This document shows positions 8,608 through 19,345 of a stretch of DNA of 64,000 nucleotides, piece after piece. This DNA is from Neobacillus cucumis. GTDB taxonomy: Bacteria; Bacillota; Bacilli; Bacillales; Cytobacillaceae. How positions within the stretch are numbered: position 1 is the stretch's first letter; every line of letters starts with the position of its first letter. The stretch lies in assembly GCF_002860255.1 (NCBI RefSeq), contig NZ_PGVE01000102.1:62001-126000 (forward strand). The letters run 5' to 3'. A model generated the notes under the pieces. That model made no database searches and was not told where the DNA came from. It saw only the letters and a program-made list of their open reading frames with translations. Made by a program: the position numbers and the translations under genes.

Positions 8608-11240
8608 ATGGATTTTACCCATTCATCAACGAATTGAAGTGCTGGATCCAATTTTTCTGGGTCCTTACCACCAGCTTGAGCCATATCTGGGCGGCCGCCT
8701 CCGCCGCCTCCGCACCTTGCAGCTACCTCTTTAATCAGTTTACCAGCATGATAGCCTTTTTCAATAAGGTCCTTTGTAACGGCTGCAATCAAATTCACTT
8801 TACCATCATGTGCACTTCCAAGGACAATCACTGCTGAACCTAATTTTTGTTTTAAATCATCGGCCATATTTCGCAGGTTATTCATATCTGCAGCTTGTAC
8901 CTTCGCAGATAAAACTGTTACACCATCAATTTCTTTAGCCTTTGTAACAAGGTTTCCAGCTTCAATATTTCCAAGCTTAGCAGCAAGTGATTCATTCTCA
9001 CGCTGCAGCTGCTTAATTTCAGCCATTAGCCCCTCAATCCGGCTGCCAATATCTTTTGGATTGGTTTTTAATTTTTCAGCCGCATCCTTTAATAACCCAA
9101 CTTGCTCATTTAGTAATTTATAAGCTGATTCTCCTGTTACAGCCTCAATTCTTCTTGTTCCAGCCCCAATTCCGCCTTCTGAAACAATTTTGAAGAGTCC
9201 AATAACAGAGGTATTCGGTACGTGACATCCACCGCAAAGCTCTAAGCTGTAATCGCCGACTCTAACCACTCGGACAATATCTCCATATTTCTCGCCAAAG
9301 AGTGCCATAGCTCCCATCGATTTTGCTTCTGCAATTGGTTTTAAACTAATATCTACTTCAATATTGCGCCAGATTTTCTCGTTAACAATCCGTTCCACTT
9401 GTTCCAATTCTTCCGGTTTAATTTGACCAAAGTGAGAAAAGTCAAAACGAAGACGTTCTGGTTCAACAAGTGAGCCGGCTTGGTTAACATGCTCACCAAG
9501 CACATCTTTTAGGGCGCGATGCAGTAAATGTGTTGCCGTATGATTTTTAATAATTTTGACACGATTTTCAGGGTCAACTGTAGCCGTTACCTGTTGATTT
9601 GTTTTTAACTGTCCGTTTTGTACAACAACCTTGTGCAGGTTTTGACCATTTGGTGCTTTTTGAACATCTCTTACTGCAACCGTTACTCCGTCACCTTCAA
9701 GTAATCCGCGGTCAGCAATTTGACCTCCGCTTTCTGCATAAAAAGGAGTGACATCAAGAATAACTTGTACTTCTTCACCTGTTCCAGCCTGATCGATAAG
9801 TTCACCGTCTTTAATAATAGCAGTCACTGTGGATTGAGTTGTTAGCTCATCATATCCGACAAATTTACTTTCAAGTTTAACATCTCGAAGAACACCGCCT
9901 TGAACTTGCATCGAGTCGACGTCCTGACGGGCTGCACGTGCACGCTCACGCTGCTGTTCCATTTCTTCCTCGAAGCCTGCATGATCTACTTTCATGCCTT
10001 CTTCTTCTGCATATTCTTCCGTTAATTCAACTGGGAAACCATAAGTGTCATATAGACGGAAAACGTCCGCACCAGAGATGATATCACTGCCTTTTTCTTT
10101 TTCCTTGCTGATTACGCTGGATAAAATGGTTAAGCCTTCATGAAGGGTTTCGTGGAAACGCTCTTCCTCATTTTTTATAACCTTTTGAATAAATTCTGTC
10201 TTATCCTTTACTTCTGGATAGTAGTCCTGCATAATCTCGCCAACTACTGGTACAAGCTCAAACATAAATGGACGGTTAATATTAATCTGCTTAGCGTAGC
10301 GAACAGCACGGCGCAGCAATCGACGCAATACATAGCCGCGTCCTTCGTTGGATGGCAATGCTCCATCACCAACAGCAAAGGCAACTGTACGAATATGGTC
10401 AGCAATTACTTTAAAAGCAACATCCGATTCCTTGTCCACGCCATAACTTACGCCAGAAATTTCTTCTGCAGCCCGGATAATTGGGATAAATAAATCTGTA
10501 TCAAAGTTGGTTGGAACATTCTGAACAACAGATGCCATTCGCTCAAGTCCCATTCCAGTATCAATATTTTTCTTAGGCAGCGGTGTATATGTACCATCAG
10601 GGTTATGGTTAAATTGAGAAAATACAAGATTCCAAACCTCTAAATAACGTTCGTTTTCACCGCCCGGATATAATTCAGGGTCGTTTGGATCGTCTCCATA
10701 TTCTGGACCACGGTCGTAGAAGATTTCGGTATTAGGTCCACTAGGTCCTTCACCAATATCCCAGAAGTTTCCTTCTAAGCGGATAATACGCTCCTCAGGA
10801 ATGCCAATCATTTTATTCCAAATGTCATAGGCTTCATGGTCTTCAGGATGGACCGTAACACTAAGAAGTTCTGGGTCAAAGCCAATCCATTTATCTGAAG
10901 TTAAAAACTCCCATGCCCACTCAATCGCTTCTTCCTTGAAGTAATCTCCAATCGAAAAATTCCCAAGCATCTCAAAAAATGTATGGTGACGGGCTGTTTT
11001 ACCCACATTTTCAATATCATTTGTACGAATAGACTTTTGTGCATTCGTAATTCTTGGATTTTCTGGAACCACGCGGCCATCAAAGTATTTCTTTAAAGTC
11101 GCAACTCCGCTGTTAATCCACAATAATGATGGATCATCATGCGGAACAAGTGAAGCACTTGGTTCAATGTTGTGCCCTTTTTCTTCGTTAAAAAACTGAA
11201 GAAACATGGAACGAATTTGAGCTCCTGTTAATTTTTTCAT
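8604..11240 (-). CDS. alaS: Alanyl-tRNA synthetase
   Basis: Charges tRNA-Ala with alanine and edits mischarged Ser/Gly. The 878 residues have the expected order: class II catalytic core ([44 protein letters not shown]), tRNA recognition region, editing domain with HTATHLLH (about 560-570) and [10 protein letters not shown] zinc-binding residues, then the C-terminal C-Ala domain ending in [18 protein letters not shown] strong AAAGGAGGT ribosome site precedes the ATG. Expression is controlled by an alanine T-box in the 300-nt leader (11276-11540). Confidence 0.98.
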   Translation of the reverse strand: MKKLTGAQIRSMFLQFFNEEKGHNIEPSASLVPHDDPSLLWINSGVATLKKYFDGRVVPENPRITNAQKSIRTNDIENVGKTARHHTFFEMLGNFSIGDYFKEEAIEWAWEFLTSDKWIGFDPELLSVTVHPEDHEAYDIWNKMIGIPEERIIRLEGNFWDIGEGPSGPNTEIFYDRGPEYGDDPNDPELYPGGENERYLEVWNLVFSQFNHNPDGTYTPLPKKNIDTGMGLERMASVVQNVPTNFDTDLFIPIIRAAEEISGVSYGVDKESDVAFKVIADHIRTVAFAVGDGALPSNEGRGYVLRRLLRRAVRYAKQININRPFMFELVPVVGEIMQDYYPEVKDKTEFIQKVIKNEEERFHETLHEGLTILSSVISKEKEKGSDIISGADVFRLYDTYGFPVELTEEYAEEEGMKVDHAGFEEEMEQQRERARAARQDVDSMQVQGGVLRDVKLESKFVGYDELTTQSTVTAIIKDGELIDQAGTGEEVQVILDVTPFYAESGGQIADRGLLEGDGVTVAVRDVQKAPNGQNLHKVVVQNGQLKTNQQVTATVDPENRVKIIKNHTATHLLHRALKDVLGEHVNQAGSLVEPERLRFDFSHFGQIKPEELEQVERIVNEKIWRNIEVDISLKPIAEAKSMGAMALFGEKYGDIVRVVRVGDYSLELCGGCHVPNTSVIGLFKIVSEGGIGAGTRRIEAVTGESAYKLLNEQVGLLKDAAEKLKTNPKDIGSRIEGLMAEIKQLQRENESLAAKLGNIEAGNLVTKAKEIDGVTVLSAKVQAADMNNLRNMADDLKQKLGSAVIVLGSAHDGKVNLIAAVTKDLIEKGYHAGKLIKEVAARCGGGGGGRPDMAQAGGKDPEKLDPALQFVDEWVKSI

Positions 11241-11275
11241 AATAATAGACCTCCTTTATTTTAAAAAAAGCATAC

Positions 11276-11540
11276 AAAAAAGCCCTCATCCCAAAACAGG
11301 GACGAGAGCTTATCTCGCGGTACCACCCTGATTATAGATACAATAGTATGTATCCATCTCTCAACAATTGCCTTAACGCGGCAGTTACGGCAGGGATTAG
11401 CTGCACTCCGGATTAGCTTTCTGTTGTCCTTCATCTAGAGCTCTTTCAGCCTAAGAAGCTCCTCTCTTCTACGCTATCAGCGTTACAAATGGTCTACAAC
11501 ATACTTGATCCTTCTACATTTTAAAAACAAATATACTATA
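11276..11540 (-). promoter_or_regulatory. T-box riboswitch of alaS (Ala specifier GCU)
   Basis: The minus-strand leader carries the canonical T-box AGGGTGGTACCGCG (11316-11329) and a terminator (11276-11310, AGCTCTCGTCCC/GGGATGAGGGCT plus T-run). In stem I an AGTA turn opposes GAAA-GCT-A, flanked by TGTTGT/ACAACA and GGAT/ATCC helices, so the specifier triplet is GCU (Ala) at 11415-11417. Uncharged tRNA-Ala should stabilise the antiterminator and turn on alaS. Confidence 0.95.
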
Positions 11541-11546
11541 TGACGA

Positions 11547-11575
11547 ATTATAGCCACCAATAAAACGTTTGTCAA
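11547..11575 (-). promoter_or_regulatory. Consensus promoter of alaS leader
   Basis: Perfect sigma-A promoter: TTGACA (11570-11575), 17-bp spacer, TATAAT (11547-11552). The -35 box covers the stop codon of yrrI. Start site expected near 11540. Confidence 0.9.
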
Positions 11576-12636
11576 TTTGATTCCTTAATCAGGTGATTTT
11601 TTGCATGGATGATGCCTACTTTTAGGATTGCAAGGATAGGGACGGCAAGGATTAATCCTAAAATACCCCCTATTTCACCACCTGTTGTTAAAGCAGCCAT
11701 AATTAACAATGGGTGCATATGCAGGCTTTTTCCGACTATATAAGGCGATAAAATATTTCCTTCGAGAAATTGAAGTCCAAAGACGATGACAATCGTTATT
11801 AAGACTAATTTCATTGATACGGTGGCAGCGATAATAACGGCTGGAACGGCTCCGATAATTGGACCAAAATAAGGTATTACGTTTGTCGCTCCAACAATCA
11901 ACCCTAAAAGCAGCGGATAATTTAGATGAAACATCCAAAATAGCAGAGAAGATATACCGCCGATGATCACACAAACCAACAGCTGCCCTCTAATATAACC
12001 GCCGAGTGAATGATCTACATCCTTAAGAAATAACGTTCCTTTCCTGCGCCACTTCTTAGGCGTGAGATACCATACGGTCTTTTTTAATAATGGATAATCT
12101 TTCAACATATAAAAAGTGATAAAAGGGATAATCATCATCAAAAGGGCTGAATTTAGAATGTTCACAAGGATATTAACAATGATCGTTAATAAGGAGTCAA
12201 GTTTATTTTCAAACGCATCGATCCCTTCATCCACCCTTGCCTGCAAACCATCGGGCCACTCTCTCGTATGCTTTTGCAGGAGAGAAATCCATTCCCGATA
12301 CTGCTCTGCAAAAGCGGGAGCACTTTCTGATAAATCTTTTATCTGATCAATAATCACAGGAATGCCCTTATATAAGGAGAAGCCAATACCCCCAAAGAAG
12401 ATAACATAAATAAGAATAATTGCAAGACCGCGATGTAATCCCTTTTCATGTAATTTCTCTACAATTGGATGAAGTAGATACGTAATAAATCCAGCAATGA
12501 CAAAAGGAAAAATAATAATACCAATCATTCGAACAATTGGCATCCATAAGGAACTAATCTTTAAAAAAACAAAGATGGCGATTAATAAAAGGAGCAAAAA
12601 ACCAATTCGATAATACCATTTCACTCGAATATCCAC
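11572..12636 (-). CDS. yrrI: AI-2E family transporter, YrrI
   Basis: Integral membrane protein of the AI-2E (PF01594) superfamily, 354 residues. About seven hydrophobic segments are visible: two or three near residues 10-65, one near 70-92, then four between about 155 and 340. The family signature appears as IRGQLLVCVIIGGISSLLFW, LNYPLLLGLIVGATNVIPYFGPIIGAVPA and LHMHPLLIMAALTTGGEIGGILGLILAVP. The substrate of this subgroup is unknown; the family name does not prove autoinducer export. GTG start behind AGGAGGG. Confidence 0.88.
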   Translation of the reverse strand: MDIRVKWYYRIGFLLLLLIAIFVFLKISSLWMPIVRMIGIIIFPFVIAGFITYLLHPIVEKLHEKGLHRGLAIILIYVIFFGGIGFSLYKGIPVIIDQIKDLSESAPAFAEQYREWISLLQKHTREWPDGLQARVDEGIDAFENKLDSLLTIIVNILVNILNSALLMMIIPFITFYMLKDYPLLKKTVWYLTPKKWRRKGTLFLKDVDHSLGGYIRGQLLVCVIIGGISSLLFWMFHLNYPLLLGLIVGATNVIPYFGPIIGAVPAVIIAATVSMKLVLITIVIVFGLQFLEGNILSPYIVGKSLHMHPLLIMAALTTGGEIGGILGLILAVPILAILKVGIIHAKNHLIKESN

Positions 12637-12694
12637 GTCTAAGCCCTCCTGCGGTTAGTTTTGGAGACTGATGGTGGAAATATGCAGGTTATGC

Positions 12695-12723
12695 TAAAAT
12701 CCCCCTCAAAAACTTTGAGGGGG
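12695..12723 (-). terminator. Terminator after yrzQ
   Basis: Strong 10-bp stem CCCCCTCAAA/TTTGAGGGGG with a short ATTTTA tail on the minus strand, 8 nt past the yrzQ stop codon. Ends the yrrB-recD2-yrrD-yrzR-yrzQ run. Confidence 0.8.
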
Positions 12724-12730
12724 AATGGAC

Positions 12731-12865
12731 TTAAAAAATCGCGCGTTTTACCTTTTTTTGAATTTTTTTCATATTGCGGGCTGACATCATGTTATTTCTT
12801 TGGGCAATATTGTAAGCTGCCATCCCTGCACCAAAAACAAGCATGGTCGTCATCGTTTTATTCAT
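12731..12865 (-). CDS. yrzQ: Small protein YrzQ (DUF3918-like)
   Basis: A 44-codon frame missed by a usual length cut-off. It starts MNKTMTTMLVFGAGMAAYN and ends KKIQKKVKRAIF. AAAGAGGTGA lies 6 nt before the ATG, and the stop codon is directly followed by the operon terminator. The first half is a short hydrophobic glycine/alanine helix and the rest is basic, so it may sit at the membrane. Size, position and sequence type match B. subtilis YrzQ. Function unknown. Confidence 0.75.
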   Translation of the reverse strand: MNKTMTTMLVFGAGMAAYNIAQRNNMMSARNMKKIQKKVKRAIF

Positions 12866-12919
12866 TCGTCTCACCTCTTTGACAGATTGGCCAGACTAAA
12901 AACCTCAAAAATATCGGTT

Positions 12920-13111
12920 TTAAATCGTATAACGACGCTCTTCTTCTTCAAACAAATCATCCAATGAACTGAGTGACCCATCTTCTTCGACCTGATGAGT
13001 GTTGATGATACCCTTGTTAACAGAGAGTTCGATAAAGCAGTTCCAGCAGTAATATTGGTTGATACCAATTTTGCCTATATCTTTGCTTTGACAATTGGGA
13101 CACTTAAACAT
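12920..13111 (-). CDS. yrzR: Small zinc-ribbon protein YrzR-like
   Basis: 63-residue protein starting MFKCPNCQSKDIGKIGINQYYCWNCFIEL: two CxxC pairs (C4/C7 and C22/C25) form a likely rubredoxin-like zinc knuckle. The second half is acidic (EEDGSLSSLDDLFEEEERR). The ATG at 13109-13111 was chosen because GAGGTG lies 7 nt upstream; the longer in-frame extension reads into yrrD. It sits between yrrD and yrzQ as in B. subtilis. No function is known; a role tied to RecD2 or RNA polymerase would be speculation. Confidence 0.75.
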   Translation of the reverse strand: MFKCPNCQSKDIGKIGINQYYCWNCFIELSVNKGIINTHQVEEDGSLSSLDDLFEEEERRYTI

Positions 13112-13122
13112 GAAAAGACACC

Positions 13123-13599
13123 TCACGTATTATCTACATCTACGATAATGGCATCCTTTCCGATCGCTACGGGCTTCCCGGATTGAATGACTTGTTTGCC
13201 TTCCGTGATCTCCGAAAAGAAGCCATCCGTAATTTCATACCCTACGATTGTGCCCAATTCTTCCTGAAAATATACATCCTTTAACATTCCAAGCGAATCA
13301 CCGCTTTTAGAAAGCATCATCATGCCATCTAAGGAACGTTGATGATTTAATGTGTAATCAGGACTCTCTTTTAGTTTTTCTAGATACCCGGTATCTTCAA
13401 TCATTATCCCATCCCAGCCAAAGGAGGCCACTTTTTTAATATCCAAGAAATAGGTTTGCTTGAAGAATACACCTTTTTTCACCAAAAGGCCTTCAACGAT
13501 TCCGGTGCTAGATATACATAGATCTGTAATTTCACCTATTTTTGTTCCGCTTTTTGTTTCAAAAACAGGCTGCCCTTTTAATAAAGAAAATGTCCGCAA
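13123..13599 (-). CDS. yrrD: PRC-barrel domain protein YrrD
   Basis: 158-residue protein with two PRC-barrel units: LLKGQPVFETKSGTKIGEITDLCISSTG at the N-terminus and MMMLSKSGDSLGMLKDVYFQEELGTIVGYEIT in the second half. PRC barrels bind RNA or protein partners (as in RimM) or act as photosynthetic subunits. I chose TTG at 13597-13599 because GGGGGGTGG lies 6 nt upstream, and the longer frame overlaps recD2 with non-conserved residues. Between recD2 and yrzR in one transcription run. Function unknown. Confidence 0.8.
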   Translation of the reverse strand: MRTFSLLKGQPVFETKSGTKIGEITDLCISSTGIVEGLLVKKGVFFKQTYFLDIKKVASFGWDGIMIEDTGYLEKLKESPDYTLNHQRSLDGMMMLSKSGDSLGMLKDVYFQEELGTIVGYEITDGFFSEITEGKQVIQSGKPVAIGKDAIIVDVDNT

Positions 13600-13624
13600 A
13601 GAGTTTCCACCCCCCGAACATTTC

Positions 13625-16036
13625 TTAGTTTCCGTCACTTGGCAGAAAATCATAAGGTGTAAGGTTTTCCATTCCAACCATTGGATTTACTTTCATTAAC
13701 TCTTCTTCATAAGATAATCCACTACTTGATTCTTCATGAAGTTGGTTTATTATTACAATTGATTCCTGTAGTTTTTGGCATAGTGTTGTCTGCCTTTGAA
13801 GTTCATCCGCCCGTTCAATCCCCATTCTAAGAGCATCTTCCTCTCCGCAAATAATGAGGGATTGCTTACTTCTTGTGATTGCCGTATAGATTAAATTTCT
13901 TTGCAGCATTCTGTAATAGCTTCTTGTAATCGGCATAATAACAATGGGAAATTCACTGCCCTGTGATTTATGCACTGAGCAGCAATAGGCATGAGTAATT
14001 TGATTTAAGTCCTGTCTCGTATATTCCACTTCATTTCCTTCAAAGGAAATATAAATCATATCTTGTTTTTCTGTGTTTTCTTTGGCATAAATGATTGAGA
14101 TAATTTCCCCGATGTCCCCATTAAACACATTACTTTCCGGCTGGTTGACAAGTTGCAGTACCTTGTCTCCAATTCGGTATTTTACATCCCCAAAAGCGAT
14201 TTCCTTTCGTTTACCATCAGGGTTAGGATTAAATATCTCCTGCAGTAAAACATTTAAACGGTCAATACCCGCCGGTCCCCGGTACATCGGTGCAAGGACC
14301 TGAATATCCTTTGAAGTGTAACCTTTATTTTTAGCATTTAGTGCAACCTTCTCAACCACTTGGGCCACTTGAGCCGTTGAACATTTAATAAATGAACGGT
14401 CTGCTTGTTTAGCTGTAACGTTTGGCGGGAGATACCCTTTTTTTATATCATGCGCTAATTCAATGATGGAAGAACCCTCGGCTTGACGGTAAATATCCGT
14501 TAGCCGGACAGTAGCAATACGTTCTGATTGCAGCAGGTCCTTCAACACTTGACCAGGTCCGACTGACGGAAGCTGATCTTCGTCACCTACCATAATAACC
14601 TGGATATGTTCCGGAAGCGCCTTAAATAATTGATTGGCCAGCCATATATCCAGCATCGAAGTTTCATCGACAATCAATATTTTTCCTTCTAATGGGCTGG
14701 CCTCATCACGATCAAAGCCCTCAGTTCCATTAAAGCCAAGCAGGCGGTGAATAGTCACGGCAGGCAAACCTGTCGATTCGGTCATTCGTTTCGCTGCTCG
14801 TCCTGTCGGGGCCGCTAATAAAATCGGAAACGGTTCATCTTTTTTAAAATAATCCTTTGGTTCAAGTGAACAACCATGAAGTTCCCCGTATAGTTCAACA
14901 ATACCTTTAATAACCGTTGTTTTACCGGTTCCGGGTCCACCCGTTAAGATAAGCATGGGGGACATGAGCGCGGTTTGAATCGCTTCTCTTTGGGAAGGGG
15001 CATATTGAACACCCAAACGCTCCTCTAAACCGCCTAATGCCAGAAGGAACTCTGACTCAGGGAATTGGTCACTGTATTCCGTTTGCTTTAGAATTCGATT
15101 AATACTTGTTACAAGGCCTTTTTCAGCGAAAAATAAGGACGGAAGATAAATTCGTTTTTCTTCACCAATTATTTTCCCCTCTTCTTCTAGCTTAATTAGC
15201 TCGTTAGAAATATCCGTATAATCAATGTGATCACGCTGATTATCTTCCAGCAGTGTCTTTACCTGTTCAAGTAAATTTTCCGCATGTAAAAAGACATGCC
15301 CCGTTTGCATACTTTCATTTTCCAGTGTGTAAAGGCAAGCAGCTTTGATCCGATCAGGATGATTGCCGGAGATCCCTAGCTGGTAGCCAAGCTCGTCGGC
15401 ACGGCCAAAACCAATCCCTTCAATGTCTTCCACAAGCTGATAAGGATTTTTTTGAATAATTGAAAGTGTTTCTTCTTTATAGGCTTGATAAATCCGCATG
15501 GAAATTTGCGGTCCAAAACCGTATTGATTTAATGCCACCATTACTTGCTCAAGCCCCTGATGCTCCATCAAGGTATCATAAAGTGTCTTTGCTTTTTCAG
15601 GAGGAAGCTTTGGAATGGTATCAAGTAAGGAAGGCTGATTAAGAATTTTTGTGATTGCATTTTCACCAAGTGTCTCAACAATATTCTCGGCCGTCTTCTT
15701 ACCGATGCCTTTAAACATTTCACCTGATAAATAAGCTATTACTCCTTGTTTTGACTGAGGCATGTCCTTTCGAAAATGATTGGTATGAAACTGAAGCCCA
15801 AACTTTGGATGTTCTTTAAACTCCCCGAAAAATATATACGTTTCTTGTTCGTGTATTTTCGGAAAATACCCAGTAATCACGGCTTCTTTGTCATCATATT
15901 GATCATTGGTTTCATCGACGCGGATTCTAAGGACGGTATAGAGGTTTTGTTCGTTATGGAAGATGGTTACGATTGGTCTTCCTTTAACAAACTTTCCTTG
16001 TTCAGCAAATAAATCAAGGGTGTCTTGTTTTTCCAT
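13625..16036 (-). CDS. recD2: ATP-dependent DNA helicase RecD2
   Basis: Superfamily 1B 5'-3' helicase of the long-N-terminus RecD2 type (B. subtilis YrrC), involved in recombination and replication-fork repair without RecBC. The 803-residue protein has the N-terminal OB/HhH region (GIGKKTAENIVETLG; EGIGFGRADELG), then helicase motifs: Walker A LTGGPGTGKTTVIKG, AAPTGRAAKRMTEST (Ia), LIVDETSMLD (Walker B), MVGDEDQLPSVGPG (III), and YTAITRSKQSLIICG (VI). ATG at 16034-16036 with AAGGAGGG 6 nt upstream; the longer frame to 16084 would overlap the end of yrrB. Confidence 0.95.
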   Translation of the reverse strand: MEKQDTLDLFAEQGKFVKGRPIVTIFHNEQNLYTVLRIRVDETNDQYDDKEAVITGYFPKIHEQETYIFFGEFKEHPKFGLQFHTNHFRKDMPQSKQGVIAYLSGEMFKGIGKKTAENIVETLGENAITKILNQPSLLDTIPKLPPEKAKTLYDTLMEHQGLEQVMVALNQYGFGPQISMRIYQAYKEETLSIIQKNPYQLVEDIEGIGFGRADELGYQLGISGNHPDRIKAACLYTLENESMQTGHVFLHAENLLEQVKTLLEDNQRDHIDYTDISNELIKLEEEGKIIGEEKRIYLPSLFFAEKGLVTSINRILKQTEYSDQFPESEFLLALGGLEERLGVQYAPSQREAIQTALMSPMLILTGGPGTGKTTVIKGIVELYGELHGCSLEPKDYFKKDEPFPILLAAPTGRAAKRMTESTGLPAVTIHRLLGFNGTEGFDRDEASPLEGKILIVDETSMLDIWLANQLFKALPEHIQVIMVGDEDQLPSVGPGQVLKDLLQSERIATVRLTDIYRQAEGSSIIELAHDIKKGYLPPNVTAKQADRSFIKCSTAQVAQVVEKVALNAKNKGYTSKDIQVLAPMYRGPAGIDRLNVLLQEIFNPNPDGKRKEIAFGDVKYRIGDKVLQLVNQPESNVFNGDIGEIISIIYAKENTEKQDMIYISFEGNEVEYTRQDLNQITHAYCCSVHKSQGSEFPIVIMPITRSYYRMLQRNLIYTAITRSKQSLIICGEEDALRMGIERADELQRQTTLCQKLQESIVIINQLHEESSSGLSYEEELMKVNPMVGMENLTPYDFLPSDGN

Positions 16037-16070
16037 TGTGCTCCCTCCTTCCGGTTCAATTTGGGCGGAA

Positions 16071-16733
16071 TTAGCTAGTTTCACTAATCTTTTTAAGTAT
16101 TGATTTTGCCTGTTTGGCCATCAAATGGTCAGGGTGTAAAGCAAGTGCTTTTTCTAAGATTGAATATGCTCTCTCCATGTCACCTTTATGTGCTAACACT
16201 AATCCAAGGAAATAGTAGGCATCAGAATAATTTGAATCCTGCTTTATACATTCTTCAAATTGTAAACTTGCTTCATCAATAAGTTCTTGTTGAAGAAGAC
16301 ATAATGCATATTCAAATCGCGCTTCTGTATCCTTCTCATTAAGTTCTACACTTCTTTGCAAATAGGGCAGAGCAAGTTTTCCATGTCCAAGTTTATTTAG
16401 TGAGGTTCCAAGTAAAAAGAAGTTATCACTTGTTTGCAGGCCTTTTTTCATCGCTTGTTCAAACATATTTTTTGCAAGGTCGTATTGTTCATTTTTATAG
16501 TAAAGGTTTCCGATGCTATAATAAGCAGTCGCACTGTTTTCGTCAATTTCGATGGCTTTTTGATAAAATTTAAGGGCTTTTTCATCGTCACCCACGGCTG
16601 AAAGGACGTTCCCGAAATTGATATAGGATACTGGGTCTTTGGGGTTTTGCTCGATTGCCTCGTTAAAGGCCTTGGCTGCCTCTTCCCAGTTTCCTTCTTG
16701 CATGTATTTTACACCTAATTGGTTATTATCCAT
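16071..16733 (-). CDS. yrrB: TPR repeat protein YrrB
   Basis: 220 residues made of about six tetratricopeptide repeats of 34 residues (for example YMQEGNWEEAAKAFNEAIEQ, then NFGNVLSAVGDDEKALKFYQKAIEID and YSIGNLYYKNEQYDLAKNMFEQA). TPR arrays are protein-protein docking surfaces; no enzyme domain is present. It starts the run yrrB-recD2-yrrD-yrzR-yrzQ, with recD2 beginning 34 nt after its stop codon. B. subtilis YrrB has 206 residues, so length is normal. Partners unknown. Confidence 0.88.
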   Translation of the reverse strand: MDNNQLGVKYMQEGNWEEAAKAFNEAIEQNPKDPVSYINFGNVLSAVGDDEKALKFYQKAIEIDENSATAYYSIGNLYYKNEQYDLAKNMFEQAMKKGLQTSDNFFLLGTSLNKLGHGKLALPYLQRSVELNEKDTEARFEYALCLLQQELIDEASLQFEECIKQDSNYSDAYYFLGLVLAHKGDMERAYSILEKALALHPDHLMAKQAKSILKKISETS

Positions 16734-16758
16734 TTTTCCAACTCCAATCCTAAATGAA

Positions 16759-16764
16759 AGTATA
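16759..16764 (-). promoter_or_regulatory. Extended -10 element before yrrB
   Basis: On the minus strand TGTTATACT gives a TGn-TATACT extended -10 about 25 nt before the yrrB ATG. No clear -35 box lies 17 bp upstream, which is common for extended -10 promoters. Confidence 0.45.
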
Positions 16765-16839
16765 ACATATTTTAGTTGGAAATTACTCTTTGTATTATAA
16801 GGGGGTTGAAGTTTTACTGAGGTCGTTTTTATAATTGAA

Positions 16840-16929
16840 TTCCGCGTGATTTCGGATTTTTTCCGCGAACTTCTTCTTTAATTCCGCGCGTTTTTGGATT
16901 AATTCCGCAGACGTCATTGCTATTCCCGT
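16840..16929. repeat. Four to five TTCCGC repeats at exact 21-bp period
   Basis: TTCCGC begins at 16840, 16861, 16882 and 16903, exactly 21 bp apart, with a degenerate fifth copy (TTCCCG) at 16923. The spacers are A/T-rich and share GGATT. A 21-bp step is two helical turns, so the sites would lie on one DNA face. The array is 75-165 bp upstream of the yrrB -10 element. Confidence 0.8.
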
Positions 16930-16958
16930 ACATTTCCCAGTAAATTCAGCTTAACAGC

Positions 16959-16995
16959 AAAAAAGACCCGATTCCTCCAAAGGAATCAAGGTCTC
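16959..16995 (-). terminator. mnmA terminator
   Basis: Minus-strand hairpin AGACCTTGATTCC/GGAATCGGGTCT with a T-run, directly after the mnmA stop codon. Confidence 0.9.
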
Positions 16996-16998
16996 CAA

Positions 16999-18153
<1,155 letters not shown>

Positions 18154-19296
18154 CTATTTTTTCAGGCGCATAACAATTTTCGCAAGCTCCTCTGCAGCTT
18201 TAGTCACATCTTCTTTCGATGTAGTAAAGCCGAAGCTGAAGCGGATCGAATTTGTGAGACGCTCTGATTGTTTACCAAACATGGCAACAAGAACATGGGA
18301 AGGCTCAATAGACCCCGCCGTACATGCCGAGCCGCTTGACACAGCAATACCTGCTAAATCAAGATTGACCAGCATCGCCTCCACACTAGTTCCAGGAAAG
18401 CTTAAGTTTAATACATGTGGCAGTGAATATTCAAGCGATCCGTTTATATTAAATTCAATCTTTGCTTCTTGGAGTTTCTCTATGATTGTTTCCTTTAATG
18501 TAACAAACTTCTCTCGTTTAGCCAGCCGATTTTCATTCATTATTAAAACAGCTTCATGAAAACCTACTATGGAGGCAACATTTTCTGTCCCTGCCCGGCG
18601 TTTTCTTTCTTGGTCTCCGCCAAAAAGACGTGGAGTGATCTTGACAGTGGATCTTGCAAAGAGAAAGCCAATCCCTTTTGGGCCATTAATTTTATGAGCA
18701 GAAACCGACAATAAATCAATTTTGCTTTTATTCACGTCGATGTCTTCCATTCCGTAAGCCTGGACTGCATCTGTATGAAAAACAGCCTGGTGCCCTTCTA
18801 GGAGCTGCCCAATTTCGTTAATTGGCTGCAGGGTTCCTACTTCGTTATTGCCGTACATAACCGATACTAGAATCGTATCATCCCTTAATGCCGCTTGAAG
18901 ATCGGAAATCGAAATTCGCCCATTTTGATCGACAGGCAGATAGGTAACTTCAAAACCCATTTTTTCCAACCTTTGACAGGCATGGAGAACGGCGTGATGT
19001 TCAACCTGGGTGGTAATGATATGCTTGCCTTTGGTTTGGTAACTTTCAGCCACACCAAATAACGCCATATTGTCTGCTTCTGTTCCGCCGCCTGTAAAAA
19101 TAATCTCGGTTTCTTGCGCACCAATGCTGCGGGCAAGTGCAGCCCGGGCTAAATCAATATAATGGCGCGCTTCCCTGCCATAAGAATGAATGCTGGAAGG
19201 ATTCCCGAAAGTAGCATTCATGATGGTTACCATCTTGTCAATTACCTTAGGGTGAATTGGACTTGTTGCGGCATGGTCGAGATAGATTCGTTCCAT
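18154..19296 (-). CDS. iscS: Cysteine desulfurase, YrvO type
   Basis: PLP enzyme that releases sulfur from cysteine as a persulfide. The 380-residue protein keeps the PLP lysine K202 (SAHKINGPKGIG), HTDAVQ, and the active-site cysteine C325 in the mobile loop SSGSACTAGS. ATG at 19294-19296 follows AAGGTG. Located between cymR and mnmA, it most likely supplies MnmA (B. subtilis yrvO). A second, divergent desulfurase (nifS) in this window serves NAD synthesis instead. CymR, just upstream, controls cysteine metabolism. Confidence 0.94.
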   Translation of the reverse strand: MERIYLDHAATSPIHPKVIDKMVTIMNATFGNPSSIHSYGREARHYIDLARAALARSIGAQETEIIFTGGGTEADNMALFGVAESYQTKGKHIITTQVEHHAVLHACQRLEKMGFEVTYLPVDQNGRISISDLQAALRDDTILVSVMYGNNEVGTLQPINEIGQLLEGHQAVFHTDAVQAYGMEDIDVNKSKIDLLSVSAHKINGPKGIGFLFARSTVKITPRLFGGDQERKRRAGTENVASIVGFHEAVLIMNENRLAKREKFVTLKETIIEKLQEAKIEFNINGSLEYSLPHVLNLSFPGTSVEAMLVNLDLAGIAVSSGSACTAGSIEPSHVLVAMFGKQSERLTNSIRFSFGFTTSKEDVTKAAEELAKIVMRLKK

Positions 19297-19345
19297 AATT
19301 ACACCTTCAATCAAATAATTCTCTAGTTAAAATATTATTTTTTCC

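Noticed and set aside
8492-8837. Plus-strand frames opposite the end of alaS
   Set aside because: Shadow of the glycine-rich alaS C-terminus; no conserved domain.
11276-11540. Possible new riboswitch before alaS
   Set aside because: AGGGTGGTACCGCG and the GCU specifier identify it as a standard alanine T-box.
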